DNA of 64,000 nucleotides from Sinotaia quadrata (GCA_028829895.1 CM054181.1:47942759-48006758); one strand, 5' to 3'. Counted from the stretch's first letter, positions 1-12,003 are shown. Made by a program: numbers and translations. The notes: generated from the sequence alone by a model not told the origin.

Positions 1-840
1 CTACTACTATTACAACATCTATTAGTGCTATTACAATACCTACTCCTAGTACTGATGCTGCTGCAATACCAACTACTAATACTCTGTAACAACTATTAAT
101 ATTGCTGCAAATCCTATTACTATTACTGAAATTCTACTGCTTCTGCTGCAACATCTATTACTACTGCTGCAATACCTATTATTATTGTTGCAACATCAAT
201 TACAACTGCTACAATGCAGATTACTACTGCTGTAACACCTATTACTACTACTACAACATCTATTACTGCTCCAACACCTATCACTATTACTGCAAAATCT
301 ATCACTACTGCTGCAACACCTATTACTACTACTACAACATCTATTACTGCTGCAACACCTATCATTATTACTGCAAAATCTATCACTACTGCTGCAACAC
401 CTATATAATTATTACTACTACAACATCTATTACTGCTGCAATACCTATCACTATTAATGCAAAATCTATCACTACTGCTGAAACATCTATTACTAATGCT
501 GCAACATCTACTGCAGTACCTATATTACTACTACTGCAATGCCTATTACTAATACTACTTCTACAACAGCTATCACTACTGCTGCAAAACCTATTAATAT
601 TGCTGCAGCATATGTTACTACTCCGGCAATATCTACCCTTACTACTGCAACACTTATCTCTACTTGCTACTGCAATTATTATAAATCTATCTTTGCTACT
701 ATTACAACTGCTACTACTAGTTCTACTACAACTACTACCTCTATAAATATTCCTGCTGCTATTATAGCAATTTTATTTACGACTACTACTACCACTACTA
801 CTACTAACATAACAAAGTACTACAAACTGCTGCTATTAAT
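1..840. repeat. Imperfect trinucleotide array
   Basis: The stretch is dominated by CTA, CTG, ATT and ACA triplets (anchor TATTACTACTGC). Between about 238 and 490 an 81- to 84-base higher-order unit starting TATTACTACTACTACAAC occurs three times. Long open frames on both strands here are only the triplet period; their products are low-complexity Ile/Thr/Tyr/Cys strings, so no gene is called. Confidence 0.9.
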
Positions 841-962
841 AACGAGAACATAATGACACAAGGTCATGGTAGCTCTATCTCAGATAATTGTGAAAACTCC
901 AATTACTAAACATCAGAAAGCACGAATACACCAGCCAGTAGTCACTCACTGGACACAGTTAT

Positions 963-991
963 CACACACACTCACACACGCATACACACAC

Positions 992-1038
<47 letters not shown>
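963..1038. repeat. (CA)n microsatellite
   Basis: A CA tract with a few T and C interruptions at its left end and pure CA in the right half. It has unique AT-rich flanks. Confidence 0.97.
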
Positions 1039-1042
<4 letters not shown>

Positions 1043-1583
1043 ACGAAGAAACAAACAGACCAACAATAAAAAAGTAAATGTCAAAATAATCTGAGGGAGT
1101 TCCTGACAAAATTAGATCATATGTTTCCAGCAGGAAGACCAGGAATTGTGGAAAAAACAACATAAAACATAAATAGACTGCTGTTTTGTTGATTAAAACC
1201 AAAATAAGTAGGAGAAAAAGAGATCGCAGGCAAGCATTTAGCAGTAACCCGGATGTCAAATATAATTCTGTCGACAAGCAAAGGAACGCGAAAACAGCAC
1301 CACTCTGAAACTCATCGTCAGACATTGAACGTGACAACAGCACGACTCAGGGAAACTAATCGACAGACTTGCAGCCAGTATGAACTTATGAACTTCAAAT
1401 TTAACTTAAATAGTAGGCATTTATTGTTATTGTAGTGATTTTATACATATTTGTCTTCTTAATTCTTTAATTTTTATTGCTGTTTTAATTGAAAATAAAC
1501 GAATTTGCTTCTAACTTCAAGTGAGAAAAATAACTCACACAACGAAAGGCATACAAGAGTTAAGACAAACACCAATCGCTGAT
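1039..1583. other. No gene recognised
   Basis: AT-rich single-copy sequence between two CA tracts. The open frames are short and show no family motif. Confidence 0.5.
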
Positions 1584-1627
<44 letters not shown>

Positions 1628-1740
1628 ACACAACACACACACTAACACACAACACACACACACGCACACACACTCACACACACAACACACACACACAACA
1701 CACACACGCGCACGCACACACACACACACACGCACGCACG

Positions 1741-1796
<56 letters not shown>
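1584..1796. repeat. Compound CA/CG microsatellite
   Basis: A CA tract of over 200 bases interrupted by AACAC, CTCAC and CGCG variants in its middle. The right third is pure CA, consistent with an older interrupted core and a younger pure end. Confidence 0.97.
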
Positions 1797-1801
<5 letters not shown>

Positions 1802-1837
1802 AATGTAGAAAATCACACAGCAGAATATCAAACTCTG

Positions 1838-2380
1838 GAAAATAGCGTCCCGCAGGACAGTATGTTCAGCTCTCTGCTCTATATAATAATGGTCTCCACC
1901 TTAAGGCCATAGACAATGACTGTAGTCTGAACAATTTGTAGATGATACATTACTCTGGAGAAACGTTAGCCACCAACACACACACAAAAATGTTGCTCCC
2001 GATCCAATCAAAAATCAAAAATCATAACAGAATAACAAAATAGGTTACTACTAATAATTGAAAATAGCAGCCATTAAGCATATCGCAAAACGACCAAATG
2101 TCAAACGTAAATATCCAAAATTTAAAATAGATGAAATTGAGAGAGAATATAAAACTAAGACTAAATTTCTAGGTCTTATATTTCAAGGCAACCACTATAT
2201 GACAGAATATATTAATGGACTATATTGGCAGTAGCAAATATCGCAGTCAGTAAACTTACCTCGTAGTCAAACTAAAAATGATACTTAGCCTGCGACAATA
2301 TCTGGCAATACAAAACTAATACCAAAGAATATCCTGTACTTGTGGGAATCTCCAAACAGCTGAACATGTTATTAATAAAA
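1838..2380 (+). pseudogene. Decayed non-LTR reverse transcriptase fragment
   Basis: This is a remnant of the reverse transcriptase of a jockey/CR1-like non-LTR retrotransposon. Three conserved blocks appear in the right order on the plus strand. The first, at 1847-1880, reads VPQDSMFSSLL, a relative of the PQGSVLSPLL block. The second, at 1935-1964, reads FVDDTLLWRN, matching the catalytic FADD box with an Ala-to-Val change and both Asp kept. The third, at 2163-2195, reads KFLGLIFQGN, matching the FLG block after the palm. The first block is in a different frame from the other two, and several stops lie between, so it is dead. Weaker RT-like residues run on to about 2380. Endonuclease, ORF1 and the 3-prime tail are absent. 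The clade is inferred from motif style only. Confidence 0.75.
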
Positions 2381-2861
2381 ATACATCAGTAGGATCGGAA
2401 AGTAAACCATAACTGACTTTTTAAATAAAAACAACCTTCCGGCAATTATACCAGCGGTACTTAAGCCCTTCTAGAGAACACTGTCACGAGTGTCTTAGGT
2501 GGATAAATAGACTGATTATTTAACATCCACTGCAGTAAAGATTATAATTATAATTGTGAAACAAAAGAAGGGAATCTAATTAAACTACGATGTTAAGCCA
2601 GTAGTATCGTTCTACTTTGATTTAAGAATAATGACATTCTTACCGATTCCACGTTATATAATTTAATTAATCATATTATTATAATAGTATTTAATTATTA
2701 AAATAACAAAAAGCATTATAAAGTAAAGACAAAATAAATGAGAGTATTGATAATAACCTCTCTCTTAGTAAATGAATTCCATGAGTAAACGGTTAAAAAA
2801 GCAAAATCATTATTCTATTCGACATGCAAAAACCGCAAGTACAAAGATTAATGGGTAAATG
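2381..2861. other. No gene recognised
   Basis: Very AT-rich sequence, especially after 2640. I see no motif beyond the fading end of the RT fragment. Confidence 0.5.
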
Positions 2862-3412
2862 CTTTTATAGTACATCTAATCTATTTAACATTTCAACTGC
2901 AGGTATAATTTATTGAATATTTGCATGGTAGGAAAAATCTACTTAATATTGCCAGAGTAAGTCCAATCTATTTAATATTTCATACAATAGATCTAGTCTA
3001 TTTAATACTTCAAACAGTAGATCTGATCTATTTAATACTTTTATAACAGGTCGAATCTCTTTAATACTCTTATGGCAGGTAAAATCTACTTAATATTGCC
3101 AGAGTAAGTCTAACCTATTTAATACTTATCAGAAGGCTTAATTTGTTTCCTACTTCTACAGCAGACCTAATCTGTTTCTTACTTCCATAGCAGGCCTAAT
3201 CAGTTTCCTGCTTCTACAGCTGACCTATTCTGTTTCCTACTTCTACAGCAGATCTAATCTGTTTCCTACTTCTACAACAGACCAAATATGTTTCCTACTT
3301 CTACAACAGACCAAATATGTTTCCTACTTCTACAGCAGACCTAATCTGTTTCCTACTTCTACATCAGTCTTAATCTGTTTCCTACTTCTACAGATGGTTT
3401 AATCTATTTCAT
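2862..3412. repeat. 29-base minisatellite, two age zones
   Basis: The right part (about 3130-3412) holds some nine good copies with anchor TTTCCTACTTCTACAGCAG. The left part holds divergent copies of the same frame (anchor ATCTATTTAATACTT). The array therefore has a homogenised side and a decayed side. Confidence 0.85.
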
Positions 3413-4067
3413 AGCATGGTGATGGTGCCCCTAGATTTCTTCCTGTCCACGGGGCCATTCGTTTTAGCATTTAGAGCCTTCTTGGCCTGGCTAGCTTCAG
3501 AAGAACTTTACCACACCAGGTGGACCGAGCAAAATCAGACACCACCACTACCCTGCCCCTCTCCCCCCAAAAAATAAAGAAAAATAAAAAATGTTGCATA
3601 TCAGGTATTTTTGCTACACTAATGCGTTTTGAAGGAAGTTAACTTCAAATTGTTGTTTTGTCAAGTCGCTGTTTTTGATAGCATACATCTCGTGCTCTCC
3701 CTCACTCCCTTTCTCTCTCTCTCTCACTGTCTCTCACATACAAAGTAATTTACATTAATTTAATTTCACTTCAGTATAAACCACATGTCGAGACGGAATG
3801 TCTGCCTTGGAATTGTCAGGGATTGAATTAAAGGCCACAACTCCCAATTTTGTTAAGCACCAAAGGGATCTTGGATGGTGTTAAATATCCTTTTCGATGC
3901 CATACTAGATATTGCATTAATCTGTGACATGGAAAGATTAACTCTGTATGAATTTTATTGATTTTGAGTTTCATAAAATTGTAAAACAAAAGGGACAACA
4001 TAAATTATTTGAAAAAGATTTGCTTGCGACATAAACACAGAAAATTGCTACAAAATAACAGTGCGGG
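3413..4067. other. No gene; GC-rich patch and short CT tract
   Basis: At 3425-3565 there is a GC-richer patch that stands out from its neighbours and may be an old insertion I cannot classify. A short CT tract lies at 3711-3736. The rest is AT-rich unique DNA. Confidence 0.4.
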
Positions 4068-4262
4068 GACTAGCAGCTAGGCACTGGGCTCGACCTTTGC
4101 AGCAGACCGTCGCTCGTATAAATCAATGATGTCGTTCACTACTATGCTCGATACTTGTGGTGGTCATAAATCAGTGACGTCATTAATTTGTGCGAAGTAC
4201 TAGCCACTGGGCTCGATACTTGTGCTGCATGGACGTCTCATGAATCAATGACGTCATTACAA
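4068..4262. repeat. Degenerate repeat carrying CRE-like palindromes
   Basis: Three related segments share CACTGGGCTCGA and ATCAATGACGTCATTA-like ends. Perfect TGACGTCA palindromes lie at 4175-4182 and 4249-4256, with a decayed form (TGATGTCG) at 4127-4134. The spacing is 48 then 74 bases, so the middle unit lacks a segment. Confidence 0.65.
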
Positions 4263-5224
4263 GGTGCAGTCACTAGAGTTAGTGTTTCACACTTTCGTAG
4301 TATTTATTACACTTTCTGATGAATGGGAAAGATTTTTATAAAAAGCTGCGACAATAATAATAACCTTGAAAAAGCACCAACAATAACTGCCTATGTAATA
4401 ACAACAACATAATTAGCAACAATTAAACGTCAGCTATGAAAACTTTAAAACATTTTAAAAACAACTCTAATAATGACAACAACAACAAAGTGAAACAGCA
4501 ATAAATAACCAACAACGAACACACACGTCTCGTTGTGAGCGAAATGTCTGCTATTATTAGCAGGGTTGTACAAAGTTAAAAACAAAACAAAACAAACGAA
4601 AGGCTTGGAAGCGTCCCGCCAGTTCGTAAAAGCCGTAACTAGCTGCCGACACTGCGGAGCATTCTCGCTAAAAAAAATATCTCCCCCTTGTGTTCTTTAG
4701 AAATTATAAATCGCCCTTAACGATGGCACAGCCGGTTTAATCACTATAGAGCGCTGTCATTAAAGAGGCTCCTAATTTGAAAAGCTGCTATTAAAGCGGC
4801 TTCTAATTTATGAAACAAAACAAAACAAAAAATCCCCGAGGGTTAATGTATTGTTCCATAATACAAAAGACGAGTCCTAATTGCGGGGGGTGGGGTGGGG
4901 AGGGAGTTGCTTTAAAAAGTATGAAACACATCGTACTGAGCTCTGATTTAAATTAAAAGATTTTATTTTTTAACCCCTGTAGTGTGAATTAAGAATTCGC
5001 TATGTCGAACTAATGACAACGCCATAAGCACAAATTATATAGGACACAACTGTACTAGTCTATGCTTAGACAATATAATGTGACATAAAATAATCAGAGT
5101 AAAGGACAACACAGTTTGATGCAAAATATCTGAAAATAGGAGATATCACAGTATGTGACCAACAAATTCTGCGCACAGAGGAGTGTTGCTTGAATAGAAA
5201 GTATATTGTAGAATGTAGAGGACA
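4263..5224. other. No gene; G-quadruplex motif
   Basis: AT-rich unique DNA with short CAA and AAAAC runs. At 4885-4904 four G runs (6, 4, 4 and 3) are separated by single bases, a textbook G-quadruplex motif on the plus strand. Confidence 0.55.
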
Positions 5225-5500
5225 GTTCTTTTGCAATCAGTATGCATATATGTAGAGGAGATTTCTAACAGTCAGTAGGTATGTAGAGGACATTTCTTTA
5301 ACAGTCAGAATGTATGAAGAGGACATTTCTTTAGCAGTCAGTATGTATGTAGAGAACATTTCTTTAGCAGTCAGAATGTATATAGAGGACATGTCTTCAA
5401 CAGTCAGAATCTATGTAGAAGACATTTCTTTACAGTGTCAGTATTGAATGCAGATAACAATTCTTTAAATTTCAGTACTTATGTAGAGGGAATTTCTTTC
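5225..5500. repeat. 33-base minisatellite
   Basis: About eight diverged copies with anchors GTATGTAGAGGACATTTC and CAGTCAG. The array ends a few bases before the LTR fragment that starts at 5507. Confidence 0.85.
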
Positions 5501-5506
5501 ACAGTT

Positions 5507-6650
5507 TGCTAAACACTTGACATTGTTTAATATGCTGTATTTATTATGCTGTGTGTGTGTGTATTGGGCCAACAAATAACATTGCAGGAAACTGTAAACT
5601 GAGACTAGAATGCAAGTAAGAATGGAATTATAAAGCAATAAAATGAAAGCTTAGCTTTTGTTCTCCGATGATATTTTGCAGAGACCAGTAGCCTTTAGGT
5701 TTTCATTTCTATGTTTGATTTGAACCTCCTGGTTTATTGCTTGTAAACCAGTACGACCGACCATGAAGTGGTGTTTAAGTGTAAGAATACACTACACTCC
5801 ATTTATGTATGGTGGAAAGTGATGCTGACTACATGATAAATTTCTGGTGTAGAGAAGTTGTTGGAAATCGCTACATTTATTGTTCTGCTTGAAGGAGTTG
5901 ACATGGTGAAAAGAAGCACCAGATCAACTGAGAAAATAAGTAGCAGAACAGTGTTTTTCAATGTGCCAGGGAAACACGTGGAGCTGACGAAATAACTGCT
6001 GACAATAACTTGTGTCTTTGTTGCAAAAGTGTGTAGAAGGATTATTGAGACAGCAGTTAAACAAGGTTATGTAAAAACTATTAACATTTATATCTAATAT
6101 CTCCATTTCTGCTCTCTAATAGAACTATCCTGCAATTTGTATTGACTCTATTGTTGAATTGTATTTATAGATATAGACTGTGTATAAATAAAGTTATTCG
6201 AACGTGGTTTCATGGAAATATTGAAGTCAAATAATCTATTTCATTGTATTTATCATATGTATATTTGATTGTTGATTTAATAAATATACTTTTTAATTTA
6301 TTGACCTTCTTACGCATAATAACAACTTTATGATGGAGAAGAAAATGGGTTGATGAGGGCTCGCTAAATGTAGTTAAAAACCGAATGTGTCTTGTCTTCT
6401 CCTTTAGTAAGACTTTTTCCACCTATGGAAAGGTTGTGTGACCGTAAATGTTTATCTTTATGTTGCGGAAGAGAGAAAACATTTACAGCGCATATATATA
6501 ATATCCTCCAAGTGAGAGAGACGAGTGTGTGTCTGCTGAAGGATCACTAATATAATAAATTAAGATTCTCATCATTTATAGTTAACTTTGGATGATTAAT
6601 TAAATAATAATAATAATTATACCCATTAAGTAAGTGGCATTGGTGTCACA
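5507..6650 (+). mobile_element. LTR fragment A (3-prime two thirds)
   Basis: This aligns by eye with 33069-34165 along its whole length. Shared anchors include GCTAAACACTTGACA, GATTTGAACCTCCTGGTTTA, GAATACACTACACTCCAT, GATTTAATAAAT and GTGAGAGAGACGAG. It ends with GGTGTCACA, an inverted match to the TGTGACA that begins the family in copy D, as expected for an LTR with short terminal inverted repeats. The first roughly 600 bases of the LTR are missing on the left, where it meets the 33-base array. A gag pseudogene follows on the same strand, so this is probably the 5-prime LTR of a broken gypsy-type element. Confidence 0.8.
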
Positions 6651-7431
6651 AAAACTGGTCAGTCTCTGTCCAGGGATCAGTACAAATTTGTTCAAAATTG
6701 TTAAGCTAGTTGTGTTAGAATTAGTAAATGTGGAAACAACAGTGTTGAGAATGTGTTGAGCTTAGAACAACAAGAAATCATAATCTAATAGAAGGAGATA
6801 GAAGGAGATAAATTTAACTAGTCTAATAGACATTTAGATAGGAGATAGAGATAGAAGGAGATAAATTTAACTAGTCAAATAGACATTTAGAAATCAGTCT
6901 TGTCTCATTCATTATTTTCATAACACTTTCTAGAACTGTCTTGCTTTGTCTATCCTTTTTTCTCTTTTGAATTTGTTTGATTCACCTTTTGATTTATATT
7001 ATTGATTGCATATTGTATTATATATGTATTACCATAGTTTCCATTATTGATGTGTGGAGAGTATACTGTTTACATTGATTATGTATTTTAAGTAACTAGA
7101 CTTATAGTTTACTAGTTGCTTGTGAATATTATATTGTTTACATTGACTGTACATTTTAAGTAACTAGATTTAAAGTTTACTGGTTGTTTGAGACTGTAAA
7201 GATATTATATTGTTTACATTGATTGTACGTTTTGAGTAACTAGATTTAAAATGTACTGGTTGTTTGAGACTGTAAAGATATTATATTGTTTACATTGATT
7301 GTACGTTTTGAGTAACTAGATTTAAAATTTACTAGGTGCTTGAGTTTGTATTAAGATACTTTTGTAAAATCATCAGATTACTCGCCAGTCAGCTAGTCAC
7401 GTGACATGGTAGAGTTATTTTCTGATTTAAA
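6651..7431 (+). other. Leader between LTR and gag, with repeats
   Basis: This is the untranslated leader of the LTR element by position. It contains a two-copy repeat around GGAGATAAATTTAACTAGT (6795-6895). A 76-base tandem repeat follows at about 7055-7345 in four copies, with starts such as 7133, 7209 and 7285 and anchor TTGTTTACATTGA. A clear primer binding site is not visible after 6650; TGGTGTCA at 6641-6648 resembles the start of a tRNA-Leu site but falls inside the shared LTR end. Confidence 0.55.
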
Positions 7432-8440
7432 ATGGAGGATCCCAGGGGAGATAGAAAGATTTTGATTTAAGCAGGAAATGAGGAATCCAATGATTTGTGT
7501 CTTTCAGGATGTGAAGCTACAGATTATGCTATAAGCTATGAGTATAAAAGAAAAGAACTAGAAATGAAAAAGAAAGAAATAGAAATGAATGAGAAGAATT
7601 AGAAATAAAAGGGGAACATGAAAGAAATTAACAGGAAATAAAAAATGACCATGAAAAGGAAAGAGAAATAGAAGCCAATGAAAGAGAAAAAATACAGATT
7701 GAATATGATCTTCAATGAGAGGTAGCATTTGCCAAATTAGATGCTGAGGATAAAAGAAACAGAAAGTTTGGCTTAAATCAACTGAAGATAGAGGAAGATA
7801 GCCAAAAGATAGGCAGGATGTTCAAGAAGCCAGTACAAAATTTCGTTTCCATTCTTTTAGCAAAAAGAAGAAATACTGAGGATTATGTAATAAGCTTTGA
7901 ACAGTGTGCCATAAGACTAGGCCTACCAGAAAGTTTACGGTTCTCCCAGTTAGTGGCAGGTACGAAAGGTCAGGATAATATAATCTTTGATAGGCTTTAG
8001 AGGAAGCTATGACATATGAGATATACAAGGCTGAATTGTTAGTGTACTTCAGAGTGATGAGTGAGACATACTGAAGTAGGTTTCACCTGTTTAAGAGAGA
8101 GTAGACTGATATCTTTATACAGGCAGCTAGTAAGCTACAGCACATCTTGACCAGTTGGTTGGAACTGGATGAAGTAGAGATTGACAATGGGAAAGATATG
8201 AGGGACAACTTTGTAATTGACAAGTTACAGATGCCATACTCACCAGCACATTTAGCTTACATTAAGGACAAGGAACCAAAGAGTTTGACAGCTTGGTTAA
8301 AATAGGCTAATATGCATGAAGAAATATATGGGACATGTACTAATCTGACATCTAGGCATAATTTGAACCATGCAGGCCAGTTAATGAACATATGATGCCT
8401 AAATGACAAAGTGAGATGCCAGAAAATAAACATAAAATAG
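7432..8440 (+). pseudogene. Gypsy-type gag pseudogene
   Basis: An ATG at 7432 opens a decayed Gag. A long charged segment rich in Lys, Glu and Arg (about 7540-7800) looks like the coiled coil common in this Gag type. It is followed by a capsid-like region: FEQCAIRLGLPESLRF at about 7890-7945, then LQHILTSWLELDEVE at about 8140-8185 and IKDKEPKSLTAWLK at about 8262-8303. These resemble the SCAN-related capsid of Gmr1-like gypsy elements, where a helix ending in a Trp-Leu pair precedes a K-P-K-S/T-L block. At least six stops and several frame changes break it. No zinc knuckle, protease or RT follows; the frame runs into an inverted LTR piece at 8480. The family call is by motif recognition, not by search. 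Confidence 0.7.
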
Positions 8441-8479
8441 GATCCTCTCTCTCATCTCCTTCATTTAATAAGAGGAAAG

Positions 8480-9316
8480 ATAGAATACCCACATTTCACT
8501 CCTGCAGTGTTCCTTACACTTACAGTGTTCCTACTTTATTAGGGTTGGTTGTAGCGGTTTACAACAGTAAACCAGGAAGTTCAGATAGCACGTGAAAATA
8601 AATATGCAACCATAAACTTGATAGATGAACCTGAAACGTGAAGCTCAAAACTCAACTCAAAAGGTGAAATTAAAAAGTCAAAGGCTATTTGTTCACTGCA
8701 ACATATAATTAAGGAGCATACCTAAGTTTCCCGTTTATCACAATATAACTCCATTCTATCTCACACCTCATTCTTTACTTACAATCTCCTGCAACAGTAT
8801 TTATTAACCCGATACACACACAAGGAAAAATAAATACAGCATATCAAACAATGTCAAGTGCTAGCACACTATATGTATGATGCTTAGTTCAAACATTTGT
8901 AGAATTAAAAGTCAACTTAAATATTACATCTCTATACAAGTATAACGTATCGATAGAGAAAATGCACGAGGTCCATTCTCTCACAATCAGTCAGTTGTAA
9001 CACACCATCAAGCTAATGACTCAAATTCAAAAGTGATCAGAGAGTTGAACTTTCTACAGCAAGTGAAGTCTTTAATCTCAGCCCATTGGCTGGTCTCATT
9101 TTCATAAATCATAATCATTGGATAACAGAGAACTACTCACTCAGCTTGCATTATATCAGCAATCTAGAATAGTCTTGCCTCGAGCTGTTTACTTCAACTC
9201 AAACACTTTCAAAACTAACACCACAAGGAGTGCTCAAGGTCGAGTTACTCCTACAATTAGCAATTCATATAACAATTTAATTTAAAAATAGAGGGAGGCA
9301 AATCTACTTTGTCACA
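8480..9316 (-). mobile_element. LTR fragment D, inverted (5-prime half)
   Basis: The reverse complement aligns with 32469-33390. It begins TGTGACAAAGTAGATTTGCC at 9316 and continues through CGACCTTGAGCACT, GCCAATGGGCTGAGAT, CTACAAATGTTTGAACTAAG and CTTCCTGGTTTACTG. It defines the true 5-prime end of the LTR. It faces copy A with the gag between them, so the locus has inverted rather than direct LTR pieces. The inner end is truncated near 8480. Confidence 0.8.
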
Positions 9317-9334
9317 GTATTATACATTGTAGAA

Positions 9335-9745
9335 GTGAACAATTACGCAGAGATTTATATAAATGAGACAAACACTTCTGTAGAGAATAACATGTTCGGA
9401 CATTGATATAAATAAAAGTTTATGTGGCGGATATCATACTCGAACATTAACAAAATAAACTGTTATGCAGAGAACATCAACTCTAAGAGTGACATAATAA
9501 ATACACGTTCATGCAGAGGACACCACTCTCAGACAGTGACATAAATACACGTTCATGAAGAGGACATCATCTCGGACAGTGACATAAATACACGTTCATG
9601 CAGATGACATCAACTCGGACAGTGACATAAATACTCGTTCATGCAGATGACATTAACTCGGACAGCGACATAAATAAACATTTACAGATGATTTCATACT
9701 CGGACATTGGCACAAATAATTGCTTATGTAAAGAACATCATACTT
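9335..9745. repeat. 43-base minisatellite
   Basis: About nine copies with anchors GACATAAATACACGTTCATG and CAACTCGGACAG. The central copies (9500-9660) are close to identical and the flanking ones decayed. Confidence 0.9.
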
Positions 9746-10484
9746 TGAGCAAATTAAAATCTTGTAGAAGTCACCTCAAACAGCATCTTACGCCGACACA
9801 AATAAAGTTTATATTGCGGTAGTACAATGTAATAGAAATAGTTCCTTTAGGCTAAAACAAACACAAAAGCTACACCTGTAGACTAAAGTACATACCCTTA
9901 ACCTAGAATAATACCTGTAGCATAAGACTGTTTCTTTGTGCCGGTGGATGTCTCTCTAGCGAATGCAAAACGCGTTAGGTGCTGGAAACGTACCAGGACA
10001 TCGCCCTTGTTTCTACGACGTCGTTAAGCAAGAGAAACAAATAACCCCATCTCCACTCCTCACTGATATCTTCCGGTAGAGTGCTCCAGGATATAAATTT
10101 ACTTTGCTACCGATGTTTGACTTTTGTTGTTTACGAACTTCGCTCTCGCAAAATGCAAGAATTCCAAAGACGCTTTCAGTCAGACAACGGTTGTACGTCT
10201 TACAGATCTAAACTGCAGTTTCCTGTGCGAGGAATGTCGGTCATAAATATAGCATGGATGCAAAGGTCCTCTTCGAGTGTATTCTGCTGTTAAAGTCATA
10301 GTGGTTAATAAAGGTCATCAGTCGTAGGCCGAGATCATTAAAGAGTTGAATGGCAACACGTATTTATACGCTTAATGCATACGTATTTAATTTTTCTGTA
10401 AAACTCTCACTGTTTTCAATTTACTAATTAGAAGTTAAAATAACATGAGAAAAAGACTGAAATAAAATAATATAGTGGAAGGTT

Positions 10485-10489
<5 letters not shown>
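9746..10489. other. No gene recognised
   Basis: Unique AT-rich sequence. A less AT-rich island at 9940-10290 includes CG dinucleotides but shows no protein family or exon signals I would trust. Confidence 0.45.
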
Positions 10490-10522
<33 letters not shown>

Positions 10523-10561
10523 AATCCGTCTCTGTCTCTCTCTCTCACACACGCACACACT
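10490..10561. repeat. (CT)n then (CA)n microsatellite
   Basis: Two CT tracts (10490-10516 and 10528-10546) run into a short CA tract. Confidence 0.95.
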
Positions 10562-10691
10562 TACATACACCGATATATATTAAATGTGATTATGCATTCT
10601 CATTTATTCTAACACATACTCATATAAACATGCAGATACGTATAATACTTAAATATGCACTCAATCATACATGCACATACAAATCTATTTA

Positions 10692-11060
10692 TGTAACACA
10701 CATATCATCAATGTAACTCACACGTATCATCAATATGACACACGTATCACCATTGTAACTCACACGTATCATCAATGTAAAACAAATATAATCAATGTAA
10801 GTCACACGTATCATCAATGCAAAACATATATAATCAATATAAGTCACACGTTTCATCAATGTAACACACATATCACCATTGTAACTCACACGTATCATCA
10901 CTGTAACTCACACGTATCATCACTGTAACTCACACGTATCATCAATGTAACACACATATCACCATTGTAACTCACACGTATCATCACTGTAACTCACACG
11001 TATCATCACTGTAACTCACACGTATCATCAATGTAACTCACACGTATCATCAATGTAATA
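10692..11060. repeat. 22-base minisatellite
   Basis: About 17 copies with anchor CACACGTATCATCAATGTAA. Two variant forms (CACATATCACCATTG and CAAATATAATCAATG) are interspersed. The terminal copies are most alike. Confidence 0.95.
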
Positions 11061-12003
11061 CACTCGCACACTCACGCATATCTATGTAATACAAGAACAT
11101 CTATTACGAGAAAAAAAAATGATGAAAATAAAATAATCAAGTTTAAAATCAATGCACAGTATTGCTAGTTCAAAGGTCAGGGCGGGGGACAACGGCGTTG
11201 TGCCGTGATCTAAATCCACATACCTGTCCAAACATATTTGCAAGACGCCATGTTAAGTTTGCATTGAAATGGATTTGATGCATCTTGAAGCTAGTTCGGA
11301 AGCTCCCACCCACTGTCTCTTGAATGAAATAAAATGCAATAAAATCATTTGGCCTATCTGTGGCAATTTGTTCAAACTCTTGCTTTTATCAGTACAAACA
11401 AGGAAAAGTTTATGGCTTAGCAGTTAAACGAGAACATTAATAGTTGGAAATCAACGAGACGATACTATCTCACACAAACAATACACCCACACATATATCT
11501 TATGTGTGTTTATGTACAGAGAATTATTAATTTGATTAGCGTAAACTGTTCTTGTGTTAACTATATATATTGTGTGTGTGTGTGTGCGTGTGTGGAGAGA
11601 GAGAGTAAGAAAACGTTTATATTTATATATTAGTCCTAATTTTACATCAGTAAGTAAATCGTTCTGTAACACGGAAAAATGCAAACTAATGTATTTGATT
11701 AATTTCAATATATTTCTTTAAATATATTGATTAATTTTCTTTATTAGTGTAGAATTCATTTCTGAATTTTGCCATGAAATGAGAGTGGACAACAACTTTG
11801 ACCCAGTTAAAGCAGAAGGCATAATTGTTATGGGTCAATGATCGTTACATATGTCCGCGCATTGTAGGGCACTTGCACGCAGCAGAAATCAGGAACTGAT
11901 ACGCTTAAGGCTATAACTTTTGAGCCAAACTCTTCCTGTCTATGGAACACGGTCAATCAACCGTGACTATTGAACAAAGCAGAAAACTAAACTCAATTAT
12001 TAG
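11061..12003. other. No gene; short GT and GA tracts
   Basis: Unique sequence with a short GT tract (11571-11594) beside GA repeats. I see no coding motif. Confidence 0.45.

Noticed and set aside
102..746. 214-codon open frame at the left end
   Set aside because: It is a by-product of triplet repeats; other frames on both strands are also open and the product is low-complexity.
1521..1831. Open frames through CA/GT tracts here and at 12804-13137, 14921-15240, 26305-26529 and 46035-46508
   Set aside because: They encode only His-Thr or Cys-Val repeats from dinucleotide DNA with chance flanks.
3425..3565. GC-rich patch considered as a SINE or coding scrap
   Set aside because: No tRNA-like promoter boxes, no second copy in the window and stops in every frame.
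6641..6658. TGGTGTCA considered as a tRNA-Leu primer binding site
   Set aside because: Only the first eight bases fit, and the same bases are shared with LTR copy B, so they more likely belong to the LTR end.
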